Shown here in pieces: positions 42,985 through 52,364 of a DNA stretch of 64,000 nucleotides (within the stretch, counting starts at the first letter, position 1; each line of letters starts with the position of its first letter). Made by a program: the position numbers and the translations under genes. Source of the stretch: G963677325 sp963677325 (lineage in GTDB: Bacteria; Bacteroidota; Bacteroidia; Bacteroidales; Prolixibacteraceae); assembly GCA_963677325.2 (NCBI GenBank), contig CAXXGM010000003.1, forward strand, positions 248,001 through 312,000. The letters run 5' to 3'. Below the pieces are notes generated by a model. The model was not told the DNA's origin, searched no databases, and worked only from the letters and a program-made list of their open reading frames with translations.

Positions 42985-44869
42985 TTATTTAGACATAGTA
43001 AAATTACAGTCTTTTCTCCTCAGAGAAAACGTGGAAGAAACAAGTAAGGCAGTCTTTAAGCTTATTGAGAATAAATTTGATTATAAAAGACACCTTACCG
43101 GTTTGCTATTGGGAAATGTACAAAGCGGTAAAACAGCACATCTTTTAGGCGTAGTTTCCAATCTGGCGGATAATGGATTTGAAATATTTATTTTGCTATC
43201 TACAGATAATGTTTATCTTCAAAAACAAACCCAGCAACGTACATTAAATGCACTTAAAGGCTTTAATGTATATGGAGAAGAGGATGATTTAAGTTTTTTG
43301 ACAAATAAAGTAAGCAAACCGATAATTCTCGTTTTAAAGAAAAATGCAAATATCCTTCGAAAATGGAGAAACTCTTTATCGTCATCAGGATATTGTTCAG
43401 GCCGTCCATTGGTGATAATTGATGATGAGGCAGATGCAGCAAGTTTAAATATTTTAGTAAATAGAAATAAAGTAAGCACTATCAATAGACATTTAAATTC
43501 AATAAAAGATTTATCAACCAGCAGTTTATTTCTTCAAGTTACAGCTACCCCACAAGCTATTTTACTGCAAAGTAATATTTCCGGATGGAAACCATCCTTC
43601 ATATATTATATTAAGCCTGGCTCAGAATATATCGGTGGAGACTTTATATACTCTCAGCCACAGCCATATTGTATTATTTATACAAATGAGGATGAATTGG
43701 ATGTTATTAAAGACGAAGAAAGTTTTATTCCCGATGGCTTAAGAAATGCTTTGATTTCATACCTAATTGTGAGTGGTCATTCTTATAAATTAGGAATTGA
43801 GACATGCAATTTCCTTGTACATCCGAGTGTTAAGATTTCTGATCATTCCTGCTTTTCACAAGCTCTTGGACAACATCTTAATATGGTCCTTTTATCAATG
43901 AATGAAGAGTCGGAAAAGGAAATCCTTATCAGGGAACTAAAAGAAGAGTGGCTTCAATTGCAAAAGACTAAACCGGATATTGAGAATTTTGAAGATGTAT
44001 TGGAGGCAATAGTTTATCTTATCAATAATCAATTGATAAATGTCTTAATTCTTAATTCCACAAGCTCAAGAGACATAAACTACAATAAAGGTTATAATAT
44101 TATTGTCGGAGGAAACAGCCTTGGACGGGGGGTTACTTTTTCTCGTCTTCATACCGTGTATTACTGCCGAAAGTCAAAGGCACCTCAAGCTGACACTTTC
44201 TGGCAGCATTCAAGAATGTTTGGGTATGACAGAGACAGAGGACTATTGAGAGTATTCATTCCCCCTTCCCTCTATACATTGTTTAGTGAGCTTAATATCT
44301 CAAATAAGCTTTTAATAAATCAAGTCCTTGATGATAATTTAAATTCAATTCAGTTAATATATCCTGAAAAAATAAGGCCAACTAGAGCTGCCGTATTAGA
44401 TAAAAAAGCACTTAACCTGATAGTTGGAGGTGTAAACTTCTTTTCTTCAAACCCTATTCAGAATAATAAAGAGATATTGGATAAGATGTTAAATCAATAT
44501 GATGAGTCAGAAGAATTTTATCCTATTTCATCTGATTTTATGATTGAACTTCTTAATTACGTTGGAGATGAAGGGAAGCAAGATTGGAATAATATTAAAT
44601 ATAGCAATGCGGTACAAGCTCTTTCTTTTAAAAGGCCGCAAACCAAATATGCTTTAATTATCAGAAAAGACCGAGATATTGGCAAAGGCACAGGTACGTT
44701 ACTCTCACCTACTGACAGGCAGATAGGCGAAGGACTTAAAGATTGGGTGGTTTTAACTCTTTATGGAGTTAAGGGTACACAAATTAAAGGATGGTTTGGA
44801 AATCCATTTTACATTCCTAATATTAAGCTGCCTGAAGGAGTATGTATTTATGATACTATAGACATTTAA
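42968..44869 (+). CDS. Z1-domain superfamily 2 ATPase of restriction system
   Basis: The 633-residue protein is a Z1-domain ATPase. Walker A is GNVQSGKTAH (residues 49-58), Walker B is VIIDDEADAAS (149-159, DEAD-like), motif III is LQVTATPQA (189-197), and the C-terminal helicase half has GGNSLGRGVTF and the motif VI arginine region DTFWQHSRMFGYDRD. Z1 proteins occur next to DNA methyltransferases and nucleases in predicted restriction or conflict systems, where ATP hydrolysis is thought to drive DNA remodelling or translocation. It has no nuclease domain of its own, so the PLD nuclease encoded upstream, which its gene overlaps by 17 nt, is the likely effector. Confidence 0.88.
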   Translation: MNHLNNYLDIVKLQSFLLRENVEETSKAVFKLIENKFDYKRHLTGLLLGNVQSGKTAHLLGVVSNLADNGFEIFILLSTDNVYLQKQTQQRTLNALKGFNVYGEEDDLSFLTNKVSKPIILVLKKNANILRKWRNSLSSSGYCSGRPLVIIDDEADAASLNILVNRNKVSTINRHLNSIKDLSTSSLFLQVTATPQAILLQSNISGWKPSFIYYIKPGSEYIGGDFIYSQPQPYCIIYTNEDELDVIKDEESFIPDGLRNALISYLIVSGHSYKLGIETCNFLVHPSVKISDHSCFSQALGQHLNMVLLSMNEESEKEILIRELKEEWLQLQKTKPDIENFEDVLEAIVYLINNQLINVLILNSTSSRDINYNKGYNIIVGGNSLGRGVTFSRLHTVYYCRKSKAPQADTFWQHSRMFGYDRDRGLLRVFIPPSLYTLFSELNISNKLLINQVLDDNLNSIQLIYPEKIRPTRAAVLDKKALNLIVGGVNFFSSNPIQNNKEILDKMLNQYDESEEFYPISSDFMIELLNYVGDEGKQDWNNIKYSNAVQALSFKRPQTKYALIIRKDRDIGKGTGTLLSPTDRQIGEGLKDWVVLTLYGVKGTQIKGWFGNPFYIPNIKLPEGVCIYDTIDI

Positions 44870-44894
44870 AAAGTCATTTATGGTTAAACCCAGC

Positions 44895-44934
44895 TGGCAC
44901 GTTTTTTTTTTAAACCGTGCCATTTTGTTTTTTC
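44895..44934 (+). terminator. Probable terminator of the restriction operon
   Basis: TGGCACG (44895-44901) and CGTGCCA (44916-44922) form a 7-bp stem with a T-rich 14-nt loop, followed by TTTTG and six T residues. It lies 26 nt after the Z1 stop codon. Confidence 0.6.
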
Positions 44935-45475
44935 AAAAGATACGGAACACAGTTCCGCACCAGCGTGGGGTATTCCCATATTCAACGCTAAAACACCGTT
45001 TTTTACACATTAATCATTTATTATACAACAATATACAAATATTTTCCCTCTTCTTAATGCAACACTAACGCAACAGTTACGTTCATTTTGATACTTTTTC
45101 CTGCAAATCCTGTTTCTTAACTTTCAATTTGTAACCTGTTGTTGCAATAACGTTGCATTCATTTTCACCTTTCTCTTATAAACTATTATATATCAATATA
45201 ATATATAAATAAATATTGTTTCTTCCGGGAATACCCCCGCGCGCGAGGACTCAATATACAACACTTCTATACAGACCCGCATTGTTCTTACAAAATTCTA
45301 TTTAACAATAAAGTGCTATAAATGCTGCAGGCTTTGCTCCATGTTTCCGTCGTACCAACGTCGTATTTGGTTCGCCTTTGGATTAAATTAAAAAAACAAC
45401 ATAATATAGTGATAGTATAATGTGAGGCCTTCGGCATTTTGGTTGTTTTGACATTCGGCTTTCGTGAATTTCAAC
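44935..45475. other. AT-rich intergenic region, right edge of the restriction island
   Basis: This gap of about 540 bp holds no gene I can recognise. Two related stretches containing GCAAC/ACGTT and TCATTTT (around 45057-45093 and 45139-45170) look like an imperfect repeat, a CGCGCG cluster lies at 45238-45246, and a period-11 array is at 45344-45376. Short frames in this gap show no family features. Confidence 0.45.
45344..45376 (-). repeat. Period-11 tandem repeat (CNNNCGTCGTA), 3 units
   Basis: TTTCCGTCGTA, CCAACGTCGTA and TTTGGTTCGCC follow at 11-bp intervals. Read on the minus strand it contains AAAGGCGAAC and TTGGTACGAC, both of which occur in the array at 19136-19179. Confidence 0.7.
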
Positions 45476-46956
45476 TTATTTCAATCCGATGAGCCGCAAA
45501 TATTGATCCGCCTTCCGGTTAAGGTCCTCGGAAATTTTCAGAAAATAGATTGGCAGCCCGAACAGAAGGGTGATCAGGGTGCTCCGGATGATGATGTCGG
45601 CTATAAAAGTTTCCCAAGGGAGGTATCGTCCGCGAGATCAGGTAAGCCGCTCCCGCAATGAGCAGGATGTAGATAAATTTGATGTTGAAAGGCTGTAGCC
45701 TGAATTTGAGGTAAAGAAACAGGAAACGGACGATGTTAAGGATGGTCAGAGACACGGCGCTCCCGATGGCCAGCCCCGTTGATGCCGTAAAGGGGAATTA
45801 GGATCAGGTTGGCCCCAACGATCAGAAATACCAGGATCACCAGGAACAAGGTCTGCACCTTATAGTACCTGGAGGAACCAAGGATCGAACTGTTTGCCCC
45901 GGTGGTCAGGTCGATCAGCCCTCCGAGGGCGATAAAGAAGATCACCCACTTTCCGGATACGAATTTTTCCCCTATTATTTTGAAGATATTATCGACATTA
46001 GCCCAAATCCCCACGAATAAAAGAATGCCGATAATAAACAGCGTCAGGCAGCTCTTGTAGTAAATATCGCGTATGACCTTCATGTCATTGTTTTTCCATG
46101 CCTGGGCGGCCACCACATTGGCAATCTTGTAAATGGAGCGTGCCGGAATGTTGACAAACAAACCGAAATTGAAACAGATGAAATAGATCCCTGCCCCTTC
46201 GAGTCCCACCATGCTGTTAATCATCAACGTATCCACATTCTGGATCAGCACGATGGTCAGACCGTTGAAGATGCTGAACCCAGCCATAAGCAACATCCTG
46301 CGCATTAGATCCTTATCCACGAACCGGAATTCAGTGCGGAGCGAGAAATGATGCTCCCTGATTAATTTATAGAGGATCATCAGCGTTGGAATCGACATGG
46401 CCGCGATGTAGCAAATCACAAACTGATGGAAACCGATGAATCCGAAAAAATAGGCCGCGATAATCAGGATGATCAGAATTCTCTGAAATACCTCTTTCAG
46501 GTAAGTGCCGTGAATGCTGTTGTAAAGCGCCGTGTAATATCCGTCAAAAATGGTGAAGAAAATCTGGAAGAATACAATAACAATCAGCCAGTTGATGTAT
46601 TCGACAAACATGGATGACTTCTCGATGCTGGTTGAAATGAGCACCGGTTTTAACAGGAGCAGCACAATGGTTGAAAGAATGAATCCAATTAGTCCTGCCA
46701 GCAGGGTCAGGGAAAGAAAGCCGTGATGTTTTTTTGCCGGGTCCCTGAAATAAGGGAAATAGCGGATGATGACCCCGTTGATCCCCAGAGCCCCGAATTG
46801 GGCTATTAACGTTGAATATGAAACAAGGATCCGGGTCAGTCCGATCTGCTCTGTTGATAAAATACGGGAAAACAATATGGTGGTTACAAAACCGAGCGCA
46901 ACGCCGATGTAGGTGTAAATGGCCCCTTTTACTGACTGATCAACAATGACTCCCAA
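45476..46956 (-). pseudogene. Polysaccharide flippase (Wzx/MATE-like), C-terminus broken by two indels
   Basis: The N-terminal 395 residues encode a multi-helix oligosaccharide flippase of the MVF/RfbX type: DQSVKGAIYTYIGVALGFVTT, ILSTEQIGLTRILVSYS and IRYFPYF are typical, and about ten transmembrane segments follow. Near 45770 a one-base insertion shifts the frame after YGINGAG; the continuation IGSAVSLTILNIVRFLF is in the next frame. A second extra base near 45615 (TTTT run) shifts it again, after which ADIIIRSTLITLLFGLPIYF completes the protein to a stop at 45476. Either a decayed gene or sequence error; dnaG next door has the same kind of lesions. It would move a lipid-linked repeat unit across the inner membrane. 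Confidence 0.8.
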
Positions 46957-47008
46957 AAGAATAAAGTATTAAGTAGGATAATGACAAAATTAAGAAAAGT
47001 TTTGGTTA

Positions 47009-47065
47009 CACAGAGAGCACGGAGGAGACACAGAGGAGAATTACGAATTGGGAATTACGATTTAG
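47009..47065 (-). repeat. Adjacent period-11 and period-7 arrays
   Basis: Three 11-mers (CACAGAGAGCA, CGGAGGAGACA, CAGAGGAGAAT; 47009-47041) run into four 7-mers (GAATTAC, GAATTGG, GAATTAC, GATTTAG; 47038-47065). This is the only locus where both period classes touch. It lies between the dnaG and flippase genes. Confidence 0.7.
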
Positions 47066-47138
47066 CATCCGCGTCATCCGTGTTCTGATTGGAAGGGTCA
47101 AATCAAAGAGAAGCACGATTTTGGGTCTCTGCATGAAT

Positions 47139-49097
47139 TCAATATCCGATGATCCTTTTGTTCAATTTGTCGCATAGGGCGCTTTCCACCGCTTTCATTT
47201 TCTGGAATCGCTTTTGCAATTCTGATATTAATTCATAATTCTCAATTACAGCAGCTTTCTGGATCTCATTCTGGGTTTGGGCAATCATATTGGAAATGAA
47301 TCTAAGCTTATATTCCTGTAAAGTCCTTGGGACCAACTGGTAGAGTATTTCGTGTTCCTCCTCTATAAAATTGCCCCTTTTTTTCCAGAAAGAGCTTAGT
47401 TTATTTTTTTCGGAAAGAATATCGGAAATCAGCCGGCTTACCTGAATGTCCGGATGCTGGGTAAAATACTTCATGCCGTCGAAATTCTTTTCATCCAGAT
47501 GGCGGTGGTACTCATCAAAGATTTTTCTTATCACGGGATCTGACGATTCCATCCGGTCCACATCCAATTCTGAAAGAATGTAATTGGACACATATACCGT
47601 TTCATTTTCACCTGAATCCTCCGATTTGGCTTCAAAAAGAGGTTGACTGCCGTATTTTAATAACAGCTTCAGTACTTCCCTTTCTTCGTTGTTTCACACA
47701 GATTGGAAACAGCGATTGAAGGGGGTGGAACTTCTTTTGGCTCTGTGGCCTCTTTGGCAAGCTCCCTTTCCTGAACTCTGAGCAGGTCATTTCCTGTTTT
47801 TATCTTTAGTTTACGGATTTCGTAATAGAGCACTTCTTCTTTTACATCGAGGAGCTTGCTGCATTCCTTGAGGTATTCCGTTCGCAGGATATCATTGCTT
47901 ACTTTGGAAATAGAGCCTACAATATCCGTGATCAGGCTGGCGCGGCTCAGCGGGTCATTCTCGGTCCCTGAAAGAAGAAGCTGAGTCTTGAATTTGATAA
48001 AATCAGTTTCGTTCTGGCTGATGTAGGCGGCCAGCTGAGAGGCGCCCATTGATCTTGCAAAAGTATCGGGGTCCTCTCCTTCGGGCAGGGGCAAAAACCT
48101 TCACATTGATTCCTTCTTCAAGAACCATGTCGATTCCCCGCATGGAAGCCTTAATACCTGCTGAGTCACCGTCATAAATGATCGTGACGTTATTGGTGAA
48201 TCTCCTGATCAGACGTATTTGTTCAATGGTGAGAGAAGTGCCGGAGGAGGCCACTGCATTTTCGATGCCCGACTGATGCAGGGAGGTAACGTCGGTATAG
48301 CCCTCAACAAGGTAACATTTGTCTTCTTTTATGATACTCCGCTTGGCCTGAAAGATTCCATACAGTACGCGGCTTTTATGGTAGATTTCCGATTCCGGCG
48401 AGTTGAGGTATTTGGCTATTGTTTTATCGGACGTCAATGTCCTTCCGCCGAATCCGATAACTCTGCCCGAGATGCTGTGGATGGGAAACATCACCCTTCC
48501 GGCAAAACGATCCCTGATCCAGTCGTCACGTTTGATGGTAAGCCCTGTTTTTTCAAGGAATTTAATGTTGTATCCATCTTTGATGGCTTCGGATGTGAAA
48601 GTATCTTTTCCGTCGGGACAGTAACCGATTCCGAATTTTTTTATGATATCATCCCTTACTCCGCGTTCCCGCAGATAAGAAAGCCCGATCAGCCTTCCGG
48701 TATTGGATTCCCACAGTTGCTGAGCAAAATATTTCTGGGCATATTCGGATACAATCAGCTGACTTTCCTGCTCGTTGCGTTCAAGGATATCTTCAGGACT
48801 TTCTTCCTTTTCCTTTACTTCGATGTGATACTTTTTGGCCAGCCATTTAAGAGCTTCGGTATAGGAATAATGCTCATGCTCCATGATGAAATTAACGGCC
48901 GAGCCACCTTTCCCGCAACCAAAGCATTTGAATATTCCTTTGGTTCTGGAAACATTAAAGGAAGGGGTTTTTTCATTATGGAAAGGGCATAAGCCAATCA
49001 GGCTTGTTCCCCGTTTTTTTAATACGACAAATTCGCTTATAACATCCACAATCTCCGTGGAATCAAGTATTTGCTGAACTGTGGCCTGGTCGATCAT
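47139..49097 (-). CDS. dnaG: DNA primase DnaG, reading frame broken by two indels
   Basis: The primase synthesises RNA primers at the replication fork and is essential. The N-terminal CHC2 zinc finger (CPFHNE, then CFGCGKGG), the RNA-polymerase domain and Toprim motifs (LVEGYTDV; IYDGDSAGIKA) are intact. Near 48090 an extra T in a T run shifts the frame after INVKV; LPLPEGEDPDTFARSMG continues in the next frame. Near 47690 a base is missing before EREVLKLLLKYG, and the helicase-binding C-terminal domain (VSNYILSELDVDR) ends at 47139. Since dnaG is indispensable and the shifts compensate, sequence error is more likely than inactivation. The ATG at 49097 is preferred over the TTG at 49106. Confidence 0.88.
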
Positions 49098-49232
49098 GAT
49101 GAGCAAAAGTAATCAAAACATTTTGCTCTGCATCTATTGTTTTGGTTTGAGTCAAATGAAATTCAGATAAAATATCAAGCGATGTCATTGTTCGTTACCG
49201 ATGTCCTTGCTGTTGCTAAGATTGACTCTTAT

Positions 49233-49470
49233 TAACGTGAGTTCGATCTAAGCAATGGATAACCTAATCTGTCAAAAACACCTAAGTAGAAATGGTTCAG
49301 AGAGAAAAACCGACCTCATTACCTGATTTAATCAGGTAATGAGGTCGGTAAAAAGGTGAAATCAATCCCACCTACTGAGGTGTTTTTTTTAGATTAGGTT
49401 ATCGAAAACAACATTAACACTCAAACAATCAAGCATTACCTTATCCAACACTTAGATCGAACTCACGTTA
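49233..49470. repeat. Nested three-tier palindrome, 238 bp (MITE-like)
   Basis: Outer arms are a perfect 20-bp inverted repeat (49233-49252 / 49451-49470, TAACGTGAGTTCG...). Inside lies a 13-bp pair GATAACCTAATCT (49258-49270) / AGATTAGGTTATC (49391-49403) with CACCT-AGTAG / CTACT-AGGTG next to it, and at the centre a 19-bp perfect stem with a 3-nt loop (49309-49327 / 49331-49349, ACCGACCTCATT...). There is no coding capacity. It lies in the intergenic space between glgP and dnaG. No target duplication was found. Confidence 0.85.
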
Positions 49471-49527
49471 TTAGTGCCCTAACAAACTAAGAATTGGGTG
49501 AAATACCAAAATCCCTTCAGAGATTAT

Positions 49528-49710
49528 GGGGCTAAAGCCTGTGTACATAGTGTCATGGGGTTCCCCCGGCTGAAGCCGAGGTTATTATATTTTGCCTCAG
49601 CGCTTGGACGAAAGTAATCACGTGCTTTAGCCTGATATACAAAAGTAACCCCCGTGCTTTGGCCGGGGGTCTGGAACTGTCTTCTGTCCAATGGGCTTTA
49701 GCCCAATAAG
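49528..49710. repeat. Cluster of GGCTTTAGCC-type REP-like motifs
   Basis: GGGGCTAAAGCC, CCCCCGGCTGAAGCCGAGG, GTGCTTTAGCC, CCCCCGTGCTTTGGCCGGGGG and GGGCTTTAGCCC succeed each other over 183 bp, ending 2 nt before the glgP stop codon. The core GGCTTTAGCC is shared with the inner arms of the element at 2565-2698. The last palindromes may also work as transcription terminators for the glycogen operon. Confidence 0.75.
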
Positions 49711-49711
49711 C

Positions 49712-52303
49712 TTATAGCCACTTTAATATTTTGAAATCCTGCCTGTTGGGGAGTTTAGCGTTTTTGGGAAATATTCGTATTCCATAATTGTAGCTTCCGG
49801 GTTTTGTGAGCGTGAGATCAAGTTTATAGTGAGTCAGATCATTTTCAACTTTCTCAGGCACAAACTCATGCTTTTCGATAAACTCAGGATGTTCATCACC
49901 CATGGCAATAATTATTTCCACACCAATCTCTTCAGGGGAAAGCCCTTTGATATCAAGCACCAGCTTTGAAGGATAGGATTGGCCCATCCTGTATGTATTC
50001 GTTATGCCATCAGCCATTTGAATATTTACTACTTCAATGTCATCCCAAACCTGAAGTATTTTATCTTTCCATGCTGCAATGCTTTTTGCTTCAGCAAAAT
50101 CATTTTCCAATAAATTCTTTGATCTCCTGGTTAAAGGGATGTAATAACGATCAAAATAATCCTTCATCATCCTTCGGGTGGTAAAATTTGGAACAACTTC
50201 GGCAAAGTTATTTTTGATGTAATCGACCCAGAGAATAGGAATATTTTTCTCGTTCCGGTAATAAAATGCAGGGATTATTTCATTCTCCAATATGCTGTAA
50301 ATAGTTTCGGCATCCAGTTCATCCTGAAGTTCATCGATATCGAAAGTTTGTTCAAGAGGTAATGACCATCCTGCATCTTTCCGGTACCCTTCAACCCACC
50401 AGCCATCAAGGACGGAAAAATGAAGGGTTCCGTTCATTACTCCTTTTTCGCCTGAAGTTCCGGAGGCTTCTAAAGGACGGGTTGGAGTGTTCATCCAAAT
50501 ATCACAACCTTGAATGAGCATTTTAGCTATGCTCATATCATAGTTTTGGATGAAAAGAATATGACCGATAAATTCAGGCCTTTTTGAAATATCTATGATA
50601 AATTTGATCAGATCCTGTCCTGCCTTGTCGGCGGGATGTGCTTTACCCGCAAATATAAATTGAACCGGGCGATTGGGATTATTGACAATCTTAGCCAACC
50701 GGTCCAGATTTCTGAACAGAAGGTGTGCTCTTTTATAAGTGGCAAATCGACGGGCAAAACCTATGGTCAGAGCTCTTGGATTTAATTTGGATAGGGCTTC
50801 AGAGATGTATTTAGGATTTTCGCTGCGCTGGATATGGATATCTGTAAATCTTTCCTTAATAAAGTCCACAAGACTATCTCTTAATTTGGATTTTGTTTCC
50901 CAGATCAGCTGATCCTGAACTTTATAAATGTTTCTCCAGGCACGGGTTTCCGCTTCCTGGCTGTATCCTGTAATATCTTCCGAAAGTTCCTCTGTCTTTA
51001 GGAATTTATCATGAATTATTTTCCAGTCCTGGGAGGCCCAACTCGGGTAGTGAACTCCATTCGTGACATAATTTATATTTTCCAGTTCTTCTGGCAAGAA
51101 TCCTTTATACAAACTGGAAAATACTTTTTTGCTCACTTCGCCATGTAATTTACTTACGCCGTTGATTTCCTGGGATAAATTTGCCGCAAGGTAACTCATG
51201 TTGAAATGATCCTCTGTTATGGAGGCTTTTCCTAAAAATAAAAACTCTTCCGTGCTGATCCCCATTTTACGTGCCATTTTGGCCATATACATCTTAAAAA
51301 GATCATCATGAAAAGAATCATGGCCTGCAGGCACAGGAGTATGCGTGGTAAATAAGGTCGTAGACCTGACGATCTCCTTTGCTTCGGGAAAGGTCAGATT
51401 GGAATCCTCCATAAGAACCCTGATTCTCTCAAGTCCAATAAAAGCTGCATGACCTTCATTGCAATGGTAAATGTCTGGTTTGAGACCCAGTTTATCGAGC
51501 AGGCGGATGCCTCCAATTCCAAGAACCATCTCCTGTTTTAAACGATTTTCATTGTCCCCTCCGTACAGATGATGCGTAATGGACCTGTCAGAATCTTGGT
51601 TTGCATCATAATCGGTATCAAGAAGATAAAGTTTTATGCTGCCAATATTCACAGACCAGGCATGGGCAAAAACGGTCCGTCCAGGCATTTCGATATCAAT
51701 GGTTATCCAGTCTCCATTTTCATCCATAACCGGCTGAATTGGTATTTTGGAGAAATGTTCGGCATCATATTGAGCCAGTTGTTCACCTTGTCTTGAGATA
51801 ATCTGTTTAAAATAGCCATACCGGTACAGAAGACCTATACCTGTCATGTCAACTTTGGAATCACTTGCCTCTTTCAGGTAATCCCCGGCCAGAATTCCCA
51901 GACCTCCGGAATATATTTTAAGACTGGAGTGCAAACCATATTCCATACTGAAATAGGCTATTTTGGGGCCGTGTATCTTTTCCCTTTCCCGGAGATATTT
52001 TTGAAATTTACTTTCCACAGATTTCATCCTTAAGATGAAAGATTCATCGGATTTCAATTCATCAAATCTTTCCAAACTGGTCTCTTCCAGCAATACAACC
52101 GGATTTTGTTGCGATAGTTCCCAGATCTCCGGATCTACTTCAATAAACAGGGTTCTTGCTTCATCATTCCATACCCACCAAAGGTTACGTGATAATTCGC
52201 GAAGTGGAATCAATGTCTCGGGGACATTTGATTCAACGATGATCTTTTTCCAGACAGGATTGGCGTTCTCACGCACTCTTATATTATTGGATTCTATTTC
52301 CAT
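49712..52303 (-). CDS. glgP: Alpha-glucan phosphorylase (GT35)
   Basis: The enzyme releases glucose 1-phosphate from the non-reducing ends of glycogen or maltodextrin using PLP. The 863-residue protein is of the shorter, archaeal/thermophile-like subtype. Features are an N-terminal DUF3417-like segment (LRELSRNLWWVWNDEARTLF), AYFSMEYGLHSSLKIYSGGLGILAGDY in pieces, HCNEGHAAF, FARRFATYKRAHLL, and PTRPLEASGTSGEKGVMNG with the PLP lysine (near residue 615). It is the last gene of the minus-strand glycogen cluster, 61 nt after the GH57 gene. Confidence 0.93.
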   Translation of the reverse strand: MEIESNNIRVRENANPVWKKIIVESNVPETLIPLRELSRNLWWVWNDEARTLFIEVDPEIWELSQQNPVVLLEETSLERFDELKSDESFILRMKSVESKFQKYLREREKIHGPKIAYFSMEYGLHSSLKIYSGGLGILAGDYLKEASDSKVDMTGIGLLYRYGYFKQIISRQGEQLAQYDAEHFSKIPIQPVMDENGDWITIDIEMPGRTVFAHAWSVNIGSIKLYLLDTDYDANQDSDRSITHHLYGGDNENRLKQEMVLGIGGIRLLDKLGLKPDIYHCNEGHAAFIGLERIRVLMEDSNLTFPEAKEIVRSTTLFTTHTPVPAGHDSFHDDLFKMYMAKMARKMGISTEEFLFLGKASITEDHFNMSYLAANLSQEINGVSKLHGEVSKKVFSSLYKGFLPEELENINYVTNGVHYPSWASQDWKIIHDKFLKTEELSEDITGYSQEAETRAWRNIYKVQDQLIWETKSKLRDSLVDFIKERFTDIHIQRSENPKYISEALSKLNPRALTIGFARRFATYKRAHLLFRNLDRLAKIVNNPNRPVQFIFAGKAHPADKAGQDLIKFIIDISKRPEFIGHILFIQNYDMSIAKMLIQGCDIWMNTPTRPLEASGTSGEKGVMNGTLHFSVLDGWWVEGYRKDAGWSLPLEQTFDIDELQDELDAETIYSILENEIIPAFYYRNEKNIPILWVDYIKNNFAEVVPNFTTRRMMKDYFDRYYIPLTRRSKNLLENDFAEAKSIAAWKDKILQVWDDIEVVNIQMADGITNTYRMGQSYPSKLVLDIKGLSPEEIGVEIIIAMGDEHPEFIEKHEFVPEKVENDLTHYKLDLTLTKPGSYNYGIRIFPKNAKLPNRQDFKILKWL

Positions 52304-52364
52304 TGTTATTTAATGCTCTTTTGATAATCTTCAATTAATGTAAATTTTTTCCCAGGTTTGGTTC

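Noticed and set aside
44880..45068. 62-codon frame after the Z1 gene
   Set aside because: It runs through the terminator hairpin and T tracts and has a Phe/His-rich low-complexity translation.
48219..48992. 257-codon open frame on the plus strand
   Set aside because: It is entirely antisense to dnaG, whose zinc-finger and Toprim motifs are clear on the other strand; the frame has no family resemblance.
47139..49097. Programmed ribosomal frameshifting in dnaG
   Set aside because: There are two opposite shifts at places without a slippery heptamer and stem-loop arrangement, and neighbouring genes have similar indels; sequence error explains all of them more simply.
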